Shown: in pieces, positions 35,309-43,793 of the stretch
Layout: the number at the start of each line of letters is the position of its first letter
How positions within the stretch are numbered: position 1 is the first letter of the stretch
NCBI GenBank assembly: GCA_016592635.1
Contig: AP023240.1
Location: 4,319,630-4,383,629, forward strand
DNA length: 64,000 nucleotides
Direction of reading: 5' to 3'
Origin: Methyloprofundus sp.
Lineage (GTDB): Bacteria; Pseudomonadota; Gammaproteobacteria; Methylococcales; Methylomonadaceae
Position numbers and translations under genes: made by a program
The notes under the pieces: generated by a model
What the model saw: only the letters and a program-made list of their open reading frames with translations
Databases searched by the model: none
What the model was told of the DNA's origin: nothing

Positions 35309-37980
35309 GAGTATCCATGATGCAGTGTGTGTGTGCCCTATTTTTTTTAATATGGGGACATGCTGCGCTAGCGGCACTACAAATTCCAATAGCCAAAAAA
35401 AATCAGGTTTTTCAAGCTGACTTTAATCAGCCTAGTGCTGTAGTCAGTGATGGGCAAGGCCAGTTATATGTTTTGGATGGCATGAATTCCAGAGTGGTAG
35501 TGCTATCAGCTCAAGGGCAAAGGCTTAGTGAAATAAAGCCTAGGAATAAGACGCAAAACCTCTTCAAGGCAATGGCGTTGGCAATCGACAAGCAGCAACT
35601 TTATATTGCCAATACCGCGCAACACCGTATTAGTGTTTTCTCACTTGCAGGTAAGTGGTTACATGATATTGCTCTGGCAGTACCAGAGAAAGCTACGGAA
35701 AAGTTAAATGAATTACCTGAGCCAGTTGCTTTGTTGGTGCGGGGTGATGAGTTGATTTATGCGGATCGACGTTGGCACCGTATTTGTTATTTAGAGCTTT
35801 CCAGTGGTAAACAAAAGTATTGTACGGGTGAGCGCGGTGAAATGAATGCGCAGTTTCAATACCCTTTCCAAATTGCCGAAGATCGTGATCAATATATAAG
35901 TGTTGTTGATGTGCTGAATGCGCGCGTGCAGGTATTTGACCGTAGTGGCCGTTATTATTCACAAACAGGCAAGTTCTCTCTGGACAAAATGTATCGGCCT
36001 AATGGTAATGCATTTGATATGCTAGATTTTCAATATGTTAGTGATAGTTATTTAGGGACGATTAGTATTTATAAGCAAGGGCATTTTGTGGGCTTGCTTA
36101 AAGATGCTACAGGTAAGTTGGTGAAATTTAGTGCGCCTATTAATCTGCATTATAACGCTTTGGGTTATTTATATGTTGTTGATGCAGAAGCGCAGCAAGT
36201 TCATAAAATAGAACTGGATTATCAGGTGTTAACTAAGTTACCTGAGATGCCTAGTGAAGTATCACGCAAAAACTGTGTGATGTGTCATTATAGTTGGGGC
36301 AATGCGCAAGATAATAAAAAATTACTAGATAGTGAAAATGTATTGCCTGTTGCTGCGTTGAATATGTGTTATAGCTGTCATCATGGTGCAGTACTGGATT
36401 CACGGCAGGCCATTCCACATGGTGAACAACACCCGACCGTATATGATCCTGCTGAGGAAAAACAAAAGCGCTTTAAGGCTTTGCCACGCAAAGATGATAT
36501 GCCGGATTTATACCCTCATGATAAAAATAGTGAGTTATCTTGTACCAGTTGCCACACCCCGCATAATGCTGCTGAAGAACCTACGACTTTGTATCAAGAA
36601 AACCATAATGCTTGGTTGCGCGGCACTGATTATGGCAGTGAGCAATGTGAAGCGTGTCATGAAAAAAATACTAAATTATCAGGCCGTGAAGATGCCAAAA
36701 AATATGGTATCAATCACCCTTTAGGCGTGAAAATGCATAAGCCCAAAGATGCAACGCAGCATTTGTCTACAGCGGATCCGCACTTGCAAAAAGGGTTGCC
36801 TGAATTATTGCAAAATGGTGGTGGTGCTTTAGGGAAAAATGAGGCAATCGTCTGTCAATCTTGTCACCAAGTACATGATGGTGTCACTGAAAATTTATTA
36901 ACTGCTAGTGATGCGCAAGGCGAATTATGTGCGAGCTGTCATCAACGCCAAGCACCTAAAGATGCGAAAGCAGCGCGTAAGGCGGGTGTACATCCTGTTA
37001 ATGTGGAGCTGGAAGAGCCTGTTGAATTTCGTGGTGAAAAGGTAAAGACGGTACAGTGTGATAGTTGTCATAGCGTACATAATGGCACTTTAGAAACCGC
37101 TTTGTATCCTGATGAAATCGCGGATGCAGAAGAGTTATGCGCTGATTGTCATGAGCGCCAACATGCTAAGGATGAAAAAGAAGCAGCTAAAAAAGGTATT
37201 CATCCCATGAATCTTGAGATGGATGACGTAGTAAAAATTGCTGATCTTGATGTCAAAAAAATAGGCTGTCTTAGTTGTCATGCAGTACACTCAGGCAAAC
37301 CAAATACACCGGCATTACATGAGGAATATCTCAATGGTGAGCTGTGTGAAAACTGTCATGCAGGCAAGCAGCGAGTAGTCGGTACTGATCATGATTTGCG
37401 GGTTACTGCTGATGAAGTCGAAAATCAACAAGAAGAAACTGCACACCAAGCGGGTGTTTGCAGTAGTTGCCATACCTTGCATCGTGGTGATGCTAAAAGC
37501 CCCTTTTTATCATCAGTCGTTGCAGCTGAAAAGCAAGTACGGGATAAAACAGCGCCAGGCTTAAAGCGTGATGAACTTTGTATGAACTGCCATCAGAAAG
37601 AAGGCGTGGGTAAAGATAAGCTTATTGAATTTTATGGCCACCCTTATAAAGATATGGTGCTACGCTCTGATGAAGAAGTAATGCCGTTAGTGGAGCGAGA
37701 GCATGAAAAGAAAGCCGAGTTAGGGGCTATTGCTTGTGTTACCTGTCATGAACCACATACTTGGAAGCCTTTAAAGCAGCCCGTAGAAAAAAATTACCCA
37801 GTCTTGGATTATAAAAAACAAGAAAATATTGAAGGCGATATAGTGAGTAGTTTCTTGCGGCATAAAGGCGTAGCAGATACTTTTTGTGTTGATTGTCATG
37901 GTATAGAGGCTTTACCGAAATATAAGTATTTTCACCATGAAGAAAAGGTGCGTGGTATTGGAGTAGATTATTTAAACTAA
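35305..37980 (+). CDS. NHL-propeller fused to a 14-heme cytochrome
   Basis: A protein of 891 residues and the largest of the cluster. After a signal peptide (CVCALFFLIWGHAALA) residues about 35-310 hold NHL-type propeller blades (PSAVVSDGQGQLYVLDGMNSRVVVLS, NTAQHRISVFSLAGKWL, VDVLNARVQVFDRSGRYY). Then 14 CXXCH sites follow: CVMCH, CYSCH, CTSCH, CEACH, CQSCH, CASCH, CDSCH, CADCH, CLSCH, CENCH, CSSCH, CMNCH, CVTCH and CVDCH. Several fall in pairs separated by about 45-75 residues, with a repeated unit LCxxCHxRQxxKDxKxAxKxGxHP. The C-terminus has no anchor and no lipobox is seen. NHL-multiheme proteins occur in outer conduits of metal reducers, which suggests a surface role here. Confidence 0.88.
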   Translation: MRVSMMQCVCALFFLIWGHAALAALQIPIAKKNQVFQADFNQPSAVVSDGQGQLYVLDGMNSRVVVLSAQGQRLSEIKPRNKTQNLFKAMALAIDKQQLYIANTAQHRISVFSLAGKWLHDIALAVPEKATEKLNELPEPVALLVRGDELIYADRRWHRICYLELSSGKQKYCTGERGEMNAQFQYPFQIAEDRDQYISVVDVLNARVQVFDRSGRYYSQTGKFSLDKMYRPNGNAFDMLDFQYVSDSYLGTISIYKQGHFVGLLKDATGKLVKFSAPINLHYNALGYLYVVDAEAQQVHKIELDYQVLTKLPEMPSEVSRKNCVMCHYSWGNAQDNKKLLDSENVLPVAALNMCYSCHHGAVLDSRQAIPHGEQHPTVYDPAEEKQKRFKALPRKDDMPDLYPHDKNSELSCTSCHTPHNAAEEPTTLYQENHNAWLRGTDYGSEQCEACHEKNTKLSGREDAKKYGINHPLGVKMHKPKDATQHLSTADPHLQKGLPELLQNGGGALGKNEAIVCQSCHQVHDGVTENLLTASDAQGELCASCHQRQAPKDAKAARKAGVHPVNVELEEPVEFRGEKVKTVQCDSCHSVHNGTLETALYPDEIADAEELCADCHERQHAKDEKEAAKKGIHPMNLEMDDVVKIADLDVKKIGCLSCHAVHSGKPNTPALHEEYLNGELCENCHAGKQRVVGTDHDLRVTADEVENQQEETAHQAGVCSSCHTLHRGDAKSPFLSSVVAAEKQVRDKTAPGLKRDELCMNCHQKEGVGKDKLIEFYGHPYKDMVLRSDEEVMPLVEREHEKKAELGAIACVTCHEPHTWKPLKQPVEKNYPVLDYKKQENIEGDIVSSFLRHKGVADTFCVDCHGIEALPKYKYFHHEEKVRGIGVDYLN

Positions 37981-38127
37981 AGTTTCCTAATTATTGAGCA
38001 ACCAAACTCAGTGATATATTGGCTGTATGCTTTTAATTGGATCTTGCATGCAATGTGGCAAACTCATTAATAAATGCTCCTATCTTCCTATATACCCCCT
38101 AAAAACTGGGAAACTTCAGCTTCCTTA

Positions 38128-38258
38128 GGAACCAGAATTTATTAATACCCAAAACTCTCTGTGCTATAGGTATTGAGAAACGTCGTGCATCATTATGCGT
38201 GATGCGCTTCGTCCCTCAGCACATCCTACAAAGTTTCGGGTTTTATTTAATTCTCAAT
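38128..38258 (+). repeat. Dispersed ~130-bp MITE-like repeat, copy C
   Basis: This is the third copy of the element at 8647-8778, here with the inverted ATTGAGAA/TTCTCAAT pair complete. It lies about 150 bases after the 14-heme gene, in the gap before the HD-GYP gene. The remaining gap (37981-38127 and 38259-38469) shows nothing else I can support. Confidence 0.85.
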
Positions 38259-38469
38259 AATATTAATAAGCAATAAGATGTTATTGGGTGTTGTGCTTAT
38301 ATTTATATACTTGAATGCCAGCTCTCTCCCCTTCCAGTTTCTAGGTCATGGTCATACTTTCATATTTTATTAAACCCTACTTTCTGAGGTTATTTCTTAT
38401 TAGCAGCATGTGGTATTTTTGGAGTAACTTTATTTTATGTGCTAGAGTGCCAGTAGGTGTATAAGTTAT

Positions 38470-38483
38470 TTGATTTATATCAA
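38470..38483 (+). promoter_or_regulatory. Perfect FNR/Anr-type box
   Basis: TTGATTTATATCAA matches the FNR consensus TTGAT-N4-ATCAA exactly. It is centred about 47 bases before the HD-GYP start codon. FNR-type regulators act when oxygen is low, so the phosphodiesterase gene may respond to oxygen limitation. Confidence 0.65.
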
Positions 38484-38523
38484 ATAAAAGGTCTATGAAA
38501 ATTAATAGCATAGGAAGTTTGTG

Positions 38524-39795
38524 ATGTCTATATTTAACATTAATCTCCATGAAACCATTTTTTTCCTGTCGGATTCGTTAAATCTGCTAGGGAGCAAGCA
38601 AATAGACCATGGTAAGCGAGTTGCTTATATTACGGCAGAATGTGGTAAAGCATTGCAGTGGGATGATCAGCAAATTGATGATTTGTTTTTGGCGGCTATA
38701 TTGCATGATTGCGGCATTTCTAAAACAGTTGTTTATGAAAGGCTGGTTAGTTTTAATGGCAAAAATGCGGGGAATCATTGTGTCACGGGATCTGAGTTAT
38801 TAAGCGCATGTCTTCCTTTGGCTTATTTGTCAGATTGTATTTTACATCATCATGTTGACTGGGAAGAACTGAAAGGGATAGATCTGCCAGATAGTGTGAA
38901 ACTTTCAGCAAACTGTATTTATATGGCGGATACGGTAGATTTTTTGGTATTGCAATACTTGGATAATGACCCCAATATTTTGGCCAATAAGGAGACTATT
39001 CGAAAGCATATTGCTTCTAAAAGAGATAGCTTTTTTGCGGCGGAAATAGTTGACGTTTTTTTGGAGCTTTCTAAGCCAGAAGCATTTTGGTTAACGTTAG
39101 AAAAAGGGCATAATTCAGGGTATGCTACAGCCTGGATGGGGCATAAGCAAGTAGTGCCAACTAGCTTTACTGATTTAAAAAGTATTGCATTGTTGTATGC
39201 GCGTATGGTAGATGCAAAAAGTCATTATACAAAGTCGCATTCGGAAGGTGTGGCAAACTTATCACGTTATTTGGGTGAGCTCTTTGGTTTAACTGAGCAT
39301 ACTTGTGACAAATTAGAATTGGCAGGTTTATTACACGATTTAGGGAAATTGCGTGTGCCGGATGCTATTTTAGAGAAACCTGGTAAATTGACTGACTCTG
39401 AATGGTTTGTTATGCAGCGTCATAGTTATGATACTTATGACATTATTAAAGATATTCAGGGTTTTGAAGAAATTTCTCTTTGGGCCTCACAGCACCATGA
39501 GCGTATAGACGGCAGTGGTTATCCCTTTCGCAGTAGTCACGATGATTTATCGTTGGAGGCTAGAATTATTGCCGTGGCAGACGTGTTTCAAAGTCTGTCC
39601 CAAGACCGGCCATATCGCATGAAAATTCAACCTGAGGAGCTTATGCATATTTTACAGTTACAAGTGCAGGGTAATAAAATTGATAAGCTGGTGGTGGAAA
39701 TGGTTGATGATAATCTGGTTGAGTGTTGGGAGCATGTGAAGGCTTGTAAGCCTGTTGACAGAGTCGATAGCAATGAGCTTGATATAGTTAAGTGA
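38524..39795 (+). CDS. HD-GYP-type c-di-GMP phosphodiesterase
   Basis: A protein of 423 residues. The C-terminal half is an HD-GYP domain: LLHDLGKLRVPDAIL around residue 270 carries the HD pair, and HHERIDGSGYP around residue 320 carries the GYP motif; both are complete, so c-di-GMP hydrolysis is likely. The N-terminal half looks like a second, degenerate HD domain (LAAILHDCGISKTVVYERL ... LHHHVDWEEL). No receiver or membrane part is seen. The ATG at 38524 has GGAAG seven bases upstream. A perfect FNR box lies in the promoter region. Confidence 0.9.
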   Translation: MSIFNINLHETIFFLSDSLNLLGSKQIDHGKRVAYITAECGKALQWDDQQIDDLFLAAILHDCGISKTVVYERLVSFNGKNAGNHCVTGSELLSACLPLAYLSDCILHHHVDWEELKGIDLPDSVKLSANCIYMADTVDFLVLQYLDNDPNILANKETIRKHIASKRDSFFAAEIVDVFLELSKPEAFWLTLEKGHNSGYATAWMGHKQVVPTSFTDLKSIALLYARMVDAKSHYTKSHSEGVANLSRYLGELFGLTEHTCDKLELAGLLHDLGKLRVPDAILEKPGKLTDSEWFVMQRHSYDTYDIIKDIQGFEEISLWASQHHERIDGSGYPFRSSHDDLSLEARIIAVADVFQSLSQDRPYRMKIQPEELMHILQLQVQGNKIDKLVVEMVDDNLVECWEHVKACKPVDRVDSNELDIVK

Positions 39796-39834
39796 AGTAC
39801 GAAACCTGAAAATATATTTGCGTTTCGTACTTCA
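39793..39834. terminator. Inverted repeat between convergent genes, probable bidirectional terminator
   Basis: TGAAGTACGAAAC (39793-39805) and GTTTCGTACTTCA (39822-39834) are perfect 13-bp arms. The left arm includes the stop of the HD-GYP gene. It lies between two converging genes. The T-runs are short, so its strength as terminator is uncertain. Confidence 0.6.
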
Positions 39835-39879
39835 GTGCAACGATATGAATTAATTTGACGCTTTATCGTCTTTTAATAT

Positions 39880-40332
39880 TTATGCCACAGATTCTTGATA
39901 AGTAACTGAAAAATCACTTATGGAAGCAATGACTTCTTGGGCATTATCTTGATCATTTAAGTTAAAGCTCGTTACACCCACTCGGCTTAAATAAAAGACT
40001 TGATCGCGCATAAAATCACCGCTGACACGAATATCGCCGGTAAAGCCAAAACGACTGCGTAGTAGGCGCGCATGAGTATACGCGCGACCATCAGTAAACA
40101 CAGGAATATAAAGTTCAATCAGTCCAAAGTCGCTAAAGTCAGCCTTGGTTTCTTCAAGGATGACATCCGATTCCAGCCTTAAGCCCAAAGATTTACTTTG
40201 TTGTAATGCTTGCTTATCAGTATTTTGCCAGCGAGTCAGGGAGATAATATTGTGGTCAGCATTAAGTGCTGCATCATCATTAATAAATGCCCAGTTGTCT
40301 TGTGTTACTTGTCCATCTTTAATGAGTTGCAT
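39880..40332 (-). CDS. DUF934 protein linked to sulfite reductase
   Basis: A protein of 150 residues of the DUF934 family, which is almost always encoded directly after the siroheme sulfite/nitrite reductase in proteobacteria. Family features are the start MQLIKDGQVTQDNWAFI, IELYIPVFTDGRAYTHARLLRSRFGFTGDIRVSGDFMRDQVFYLSRVGVTSF. Its exact role is unknown; it may help electron supply to the reductase. The start overlaps the end of the reductase gene by 14 bases, so the two are translated together. Confidence 0.9.
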   Translation of the reverse strand: MQLIKDGQVTQDNWAFINDDAALNADHNIISLTRWQNTDKQALQQSKSLGLRLESDVILEETKADFSDFGLIELYIPVFTDGRAYTHARLLRSRFGFTGDIRVSGDFMRDQVFYLSRVGVTSFNLNDQDNAQEVIASISDFSVTYQESVA

Positions 40333-41974
40333 AAACTTTCTCCTTAAAAGGGCTTACACCTAGACGTCTAACGGCTGCTAGGAAGGTTTCATCTTCGTTG
40401 TTGCGTTGGTCAACATAGACTTCTAGTATCGTTTTAACAACGCCTGAAATATCTTCTTTGCTCACTGCAGGGCCTAAGCGACTACCAATCGCGGCATCAT
40501 TTTCTGATGAGCCACCTAAGGTTATCTGATACCACTCTACGCCTTTTTTATCGACCCCTAGAATACCAATATGACCAACGCTTTGGTGTGCACAGCCATT
40601 CATGCAGCCAGAAATATTGATTTTTACTTCGCCAAGATCATGAATATAATCCAAAGAATCCAGTTGTTCATTAATTTCTTTGGCAACCCCAATAGAGCCA
40701 GCATTGGCAAGGGCACAGTAATCTAGGCCAGGGCAACAAATCATATCGGTTGCTTTGTTGATATTCGGTGTTGCTAAAGCGAGTGCTGATAGTTTTTGCC
40801 ATAACTCGAATAAATCAGCTTGCTTAATGTCGGCTAATACCAAATTTTGACGGTGCGTCACTCTGACCAAACCAAAACTATATTGGTCGGCTAAATCAGC
40901 AATGGCATCAAGTTGGGTATCAGAGCAGTCACCAGGAGGGCTGTCAGGTGCCTTTAAGGAAATATAAGCGGCAACATAGCCATCAACTTTATGTTCAGCA
41001 GTATTATGTTTTATCCAAGTCGCAAAATCCGAGTCGCTGGCTAATTTCTCAGCATAGCTAGTATCCTGACTAGCATCAGTTTGATAAGCAGGTGGATTGA
41101 ATTGCGCGCGCATATCTGAAATATCGGTAGCACTAAGCTGTAGCTTATCCTTAATAATTTCCCATTCTGCTTCGACTTTTTGGGTTACTTCTGCCAAGCC
41201 TGCTTCGCGTACTAAGATTTTAATACGTGCTCTATATTTATTGTCACGACGACCGTAGAGGTTATAAATACGCACGATAGCTTCTAAATAAGATAGGAGG
41301 TGTTTTTTCTCCAAGAAGGGTCGGATAACTTGGCCGATGATAGGAGTACGACCTAGGCCGCCACCAACGAAAACTTTAAAGCCGACTTCACCTTGATCAT
41401 TTTTGACCAAATGTAAGCCTATATCATGAAATTGTGTTGCAGCACGATCTTGCTCGGCACCGCTCACTGCAATTTTGAACTTGCGTGGTAAATAAGCAAA
41501 TTCCGGATGTAAAATCGTCCATTGGCGAATGATTTCGCAATAAGGGCGTGGATCTTCAATTTCATCTTTGCAAACGCCAGCTAATTGGTCTGAGGTTGTG
41601 TTTCTCAGGCAATTACCACTGGTTTGAATAGCATGCATTTGTACGCTAGCCAGCTCTTCCAGAATATCAGGCACTCTTTCTAATGCAGGCCAGTTAAACT
41701 GAATATTTTGCCGAGTCGTAAAATGGCAAAAGCCTTTATCATAATCACGCGCAATAGAGGCTAGTTTGCGTACTTGTTTGCTAGATAGCAGGCCATAAGG
41801 ACCAGCAATACGCAATAAAGGTGCATGAGTTTGTACATATACGCCATTCATTAAACGAAGGGCGCGATATTTATCTTCGGCAATTTCGCCGTTTAGATAA
41901 CGTGTGGTTTGGTCGCGGAACTGAATGACACGTTGATCAACAATTGCTTGATCTTTATAGTTATATTGGTACAT
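40319..41974 (-). CDS. Siroheme sulfite/nitrite reductase (CysI-like)
   Basis: A protein of 551 residues of the ferredoxin-type sulfite/nitrite reductase family, six-electron reduction in the cytosol for sulfur or nitrogen assimilation. The doubled core shows IRxTxRQ-like FTTRQNIQFNW, and the siroheme/[4Fe-4S] ligands are in CCPGLDYC (about residue 415) and ISGCMNGCAHQSVG (about residue 455). Pairing with DUF934 points to assimilatory sulfite reductase, as in the Pseudomonas CysI2 arrangement. No flavoprotein partner is nearby. Confidence 0.9.
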   Translation of the reverse strand: MYQYNYKDQAIVDQRVIQFRDQTTRYLNGEIAEDKYRALRLMNGVYVQTHAPLLRIAGPYGLLSSKQVRKLASIARDYDKGFCHFTTRQNIQFNWPALERVPDILEELASVQMHAIQTSGNCLRNTTSDQLAGVCKDEIEDPRPYCEIIRQWTILHPEFAYLPRKFKIAVSGAEQDRAATQFHDIGLHLVKNDQGEVGFKVFVGGGLGRTPIIGQVIRPFLEKKHLLSYLEAIVRIYNLYGRRDNKYRARIKILVREAGLAEVTQKVEAEWEIIKDKLQLSATDISDMRAQFNPPAYQTDASQDTSYAEKLASDSDFATWIKHNTAEHKVDGYVAAYISLKAPDSPPGDCSDTQLDAIADLADQYSFGLVRVTHRQNLVLADIKQADLFELWQKLSALALATPNINKATDMICCPGLDYCALANAGSIGVAKEINEQLDSLDYIHDLGEVKINISGCMNGCAHQSVGHIGILGVDKKGVEWYQITLGGSSENDAAIGSRLGPAVSKEDISGVVKTILEVYVDQRNNEDETFLAAVRRLGVSPFKEKVYATH

Positions 41975-42132
41975 ATTTATGTGCTTATGTAAGCAAAATG
42001 AAGAGAGTTATTCATCATATACTGCTCGCTATTAAATGACAAAGTTAATTGGTTAATGCTATCATAAGCGGTTAAGTTTCGTTGCTTATTCTAAGAATAA
42101 TAATTTATAAATTAAGGGCCTAGGGGGTTGTT

Positions 42133-43497
42133 TTGTTTCGCTTATTTTTGATGTTTGCTTTGCTGTTGGGTATGCCGCAGTTAGCGATGGCTGAAGAGTC
42201 TATTGCTAACTTGGGACTGACAGGGACAGAACGTGGTATTTACACTGTTCTGATTTTTATCGTCGCCTATGGTTTTGTGATGGCAGAAGAGTTTACGGGT
42301 TTACGTAAATCGAAACCTGTTATTATCGCTGCGGCAATTATCTGGGCGCATGCCGCTGTCTTGGCTGCGGAAGCAGGTGTTTCTACCGAAGCATTACATG
42401 AAGCCTTTGAATTTAACCTGAAAGAATATGCGGCACTAATGCTGTTCTTGTTGGTTGCCATGACTTATATTAATGCCATGGCAGAACGTAATGTGTTTGA
42501 AGCGTTACGTTCTTGGATGATCAGAAAAGAATTTGGTTATAAAAAACTATTCTGGATTACAGGTATTATTACCTTCTTCTTATCAGCGGTTGCTGATAAC
42601 TTAACCTCTGCGCTATTAGTGGGCGCGGTTGTTTTAGCAGTAGGTAAAGACAATGAAAAATTTGTTGCCATTGGTTTTGTTAACTTAGTTGTTGCTGCAA
42701 ATGCGGGTGGCGCATTCAGTCCATTTGGTGATATTACTACTCTAATGGTATGGCAAGCTGGTTATGCAGAATTCTTTGATTTCTTTGCGTTATTTGTTCC
42801 ATCAGTGGTTAACTATCTAGTACCTGCTGCTTTTATGTATATGGCAGTACCTGATGAACAGCCTCTTGCAACCAATGAAGCTGCAGTTCAATTAAAGCCT
42901 GGCGCGATTCAAGTCTGTGTTTTATTTGTATTGACTATCGTGACGGCAGTTAGCTTTAAGCAAGTTTTACATTTACCACCTTTTATGGGCATGATGGCAG
43001 GTCTTGGGGTATTAATGGTTTATGGTTTCAGGCTTCAAGTTTTATACAGCTCTGGCTCGCATAATGAGTTTGATATTTTCGATAAAGTACGTGATGCTGA
43101 GTGGGATACCTTATTCTTCTTTTTCGGTGTTGTTTTTGCTGTGGGTGGTTTAGGTTATATTGGTTACCTAGAGTTAATTTCTGCAGGTATGTATGACGGC
43201 TTAGGTCAAACACCTGCGAATATCTTGGTGGGTATCATTTCAGCGATTGTTGATAATATTCCGGTGATGTTTGCAGTATTAAGCATGAACTTAGATATGG
43301 ATTTATATCAATGGTTGTTAGTTACCTTGACAGCAGGAACGGGTGGTTCAATGCTATCGGTTGGTTCCGCAGCTGGGGTTGCTCTAATGGGATCATCTAA
43401 CCATAAATATACTTTCTTTAGTCATATGAAATGGACCCCCGTGATTGCATTAGGTTACGGTGCTAGTATCTTTGCCCATTATTTAATTAATGGTTAA
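42133..43497 (+). CDS. nhaD: NhaD-type Na+/H+ antiporter
   Basis: A membrane protein of 448-454 residues with about 12 membrane segments, exchanging Na+ for H+. NhaD hallmarks are ADNLTSALLVGAVVLAVG, ANAGGAFSPFGDITTLMVWQ and AIVDNIPVMFAVLSM, which contain the conserved Asp residues of the ion path. An N-terminal signal-like stretch ends in AMAEE. The start may be the TTG at 42133, which has AGGGGG five bases upstream, or the ATG at 42151. It has its own terminator downstream. Confidence 0.93.
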   Translation: MFRLFLMFALLLGMPQLAMAEESIANLGLTGTERGIYTVLIFIVAYGFVMAEEFTGLRKSKPVIIAAAIIWAHAAVLAAEAGVSTEALHEAFEFNLKEYAALMLFLLVAMTYINAMAERNVFEALRSWMIRKEFGYKKLFWITGIITFFLSAVADNLTSALLVGAVVLAVGKDNEKFVAIGFVNLVVAANAGGAFSPFGDITTLMVWQAGYAEFFDFFALFVPSVVNYLVPAAFMYMAVPDEQPLATNEAAVQLKPGAIQVCVLFVLTIVTAVSFKQVLHLPPFMGMMAGLGVLMVYGFRLQVLYSSGSHNEFDIFDKVRDAEWDTLFFFFGVVFAVGGLGYIGYLELISAGMYDGLGQTPANILVGIISAIVDNIPVMFAVLSMNLDMDLYQWLLVTLTAGTGGSMLSVGSAAGVALMGSSNHKYTFFSHMKWTPVIALGYGASIFAHYLING

Positions 43498-43536
43498 AAA
43501 TTAACGATTCAGTTAATACTGAATGGTTAGCAAAAA

Positions 43537-43569
43537 GGGAGCAGAGTGTAAATTCTGCTCCCTTTTTTT
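43537..43569 (+). terminator. Strong Rho-independent terminator of nhaD
   Basis: GGGAGCAGA (43537-43545) pairs perfectly with TCTGCTCCC (43554-43562) around an eight-base loop, followed by seven T, with five A just before the stem. Confidence 0.95.
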
Positions 43570-43608
43570 ATTTGGGAGCTTGTAACTACCTGGTGTAAAA
43601 GTATATAT

Positions 43609-43726
43609 GTAGGTTGGATTGGCTTATCTAGCGAAGCGCAGATAACGTAACCCAACAAGTACGCAGAACAAGGATTGTTGGGTTACGTTTTTATTGCTAC
43701 GCAAGAAAAATCTAACCCCAACCTAC
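43609..43726. repeat. Nested palindromic repeat (GTAGGTTGG...CCAACCTAC)
   Basis: The outer arms GTAGGTTGG (43609-43617) and CCAACCTAC (43718-43726) are inverted, and inside them CGTAACCCAACA (43646-43657) and TGTTGGGTTACG (43676-43687) form a perfect 12-bp stem. It carries no frame and lies between the nhaD terminator and the AmpG-like gene. It is related to the palindrome at 10283-10357. Confidence 0.8.
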
Positions 43727-43793
43727 AAATATTCCATAAGATAAATATGCTGAATAGTTACAACATTAAATAATTTATTTATTAGGTCTGTTT

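Noticed and set aside
28272..37980. Assignment of the cytochrome cluster as MtrCAB
   Set aside because: No decaheme MtrA/MtrC-like protein and no CXXC-bearing MtrB-type barrel is seen; heme counts and gene order differ.
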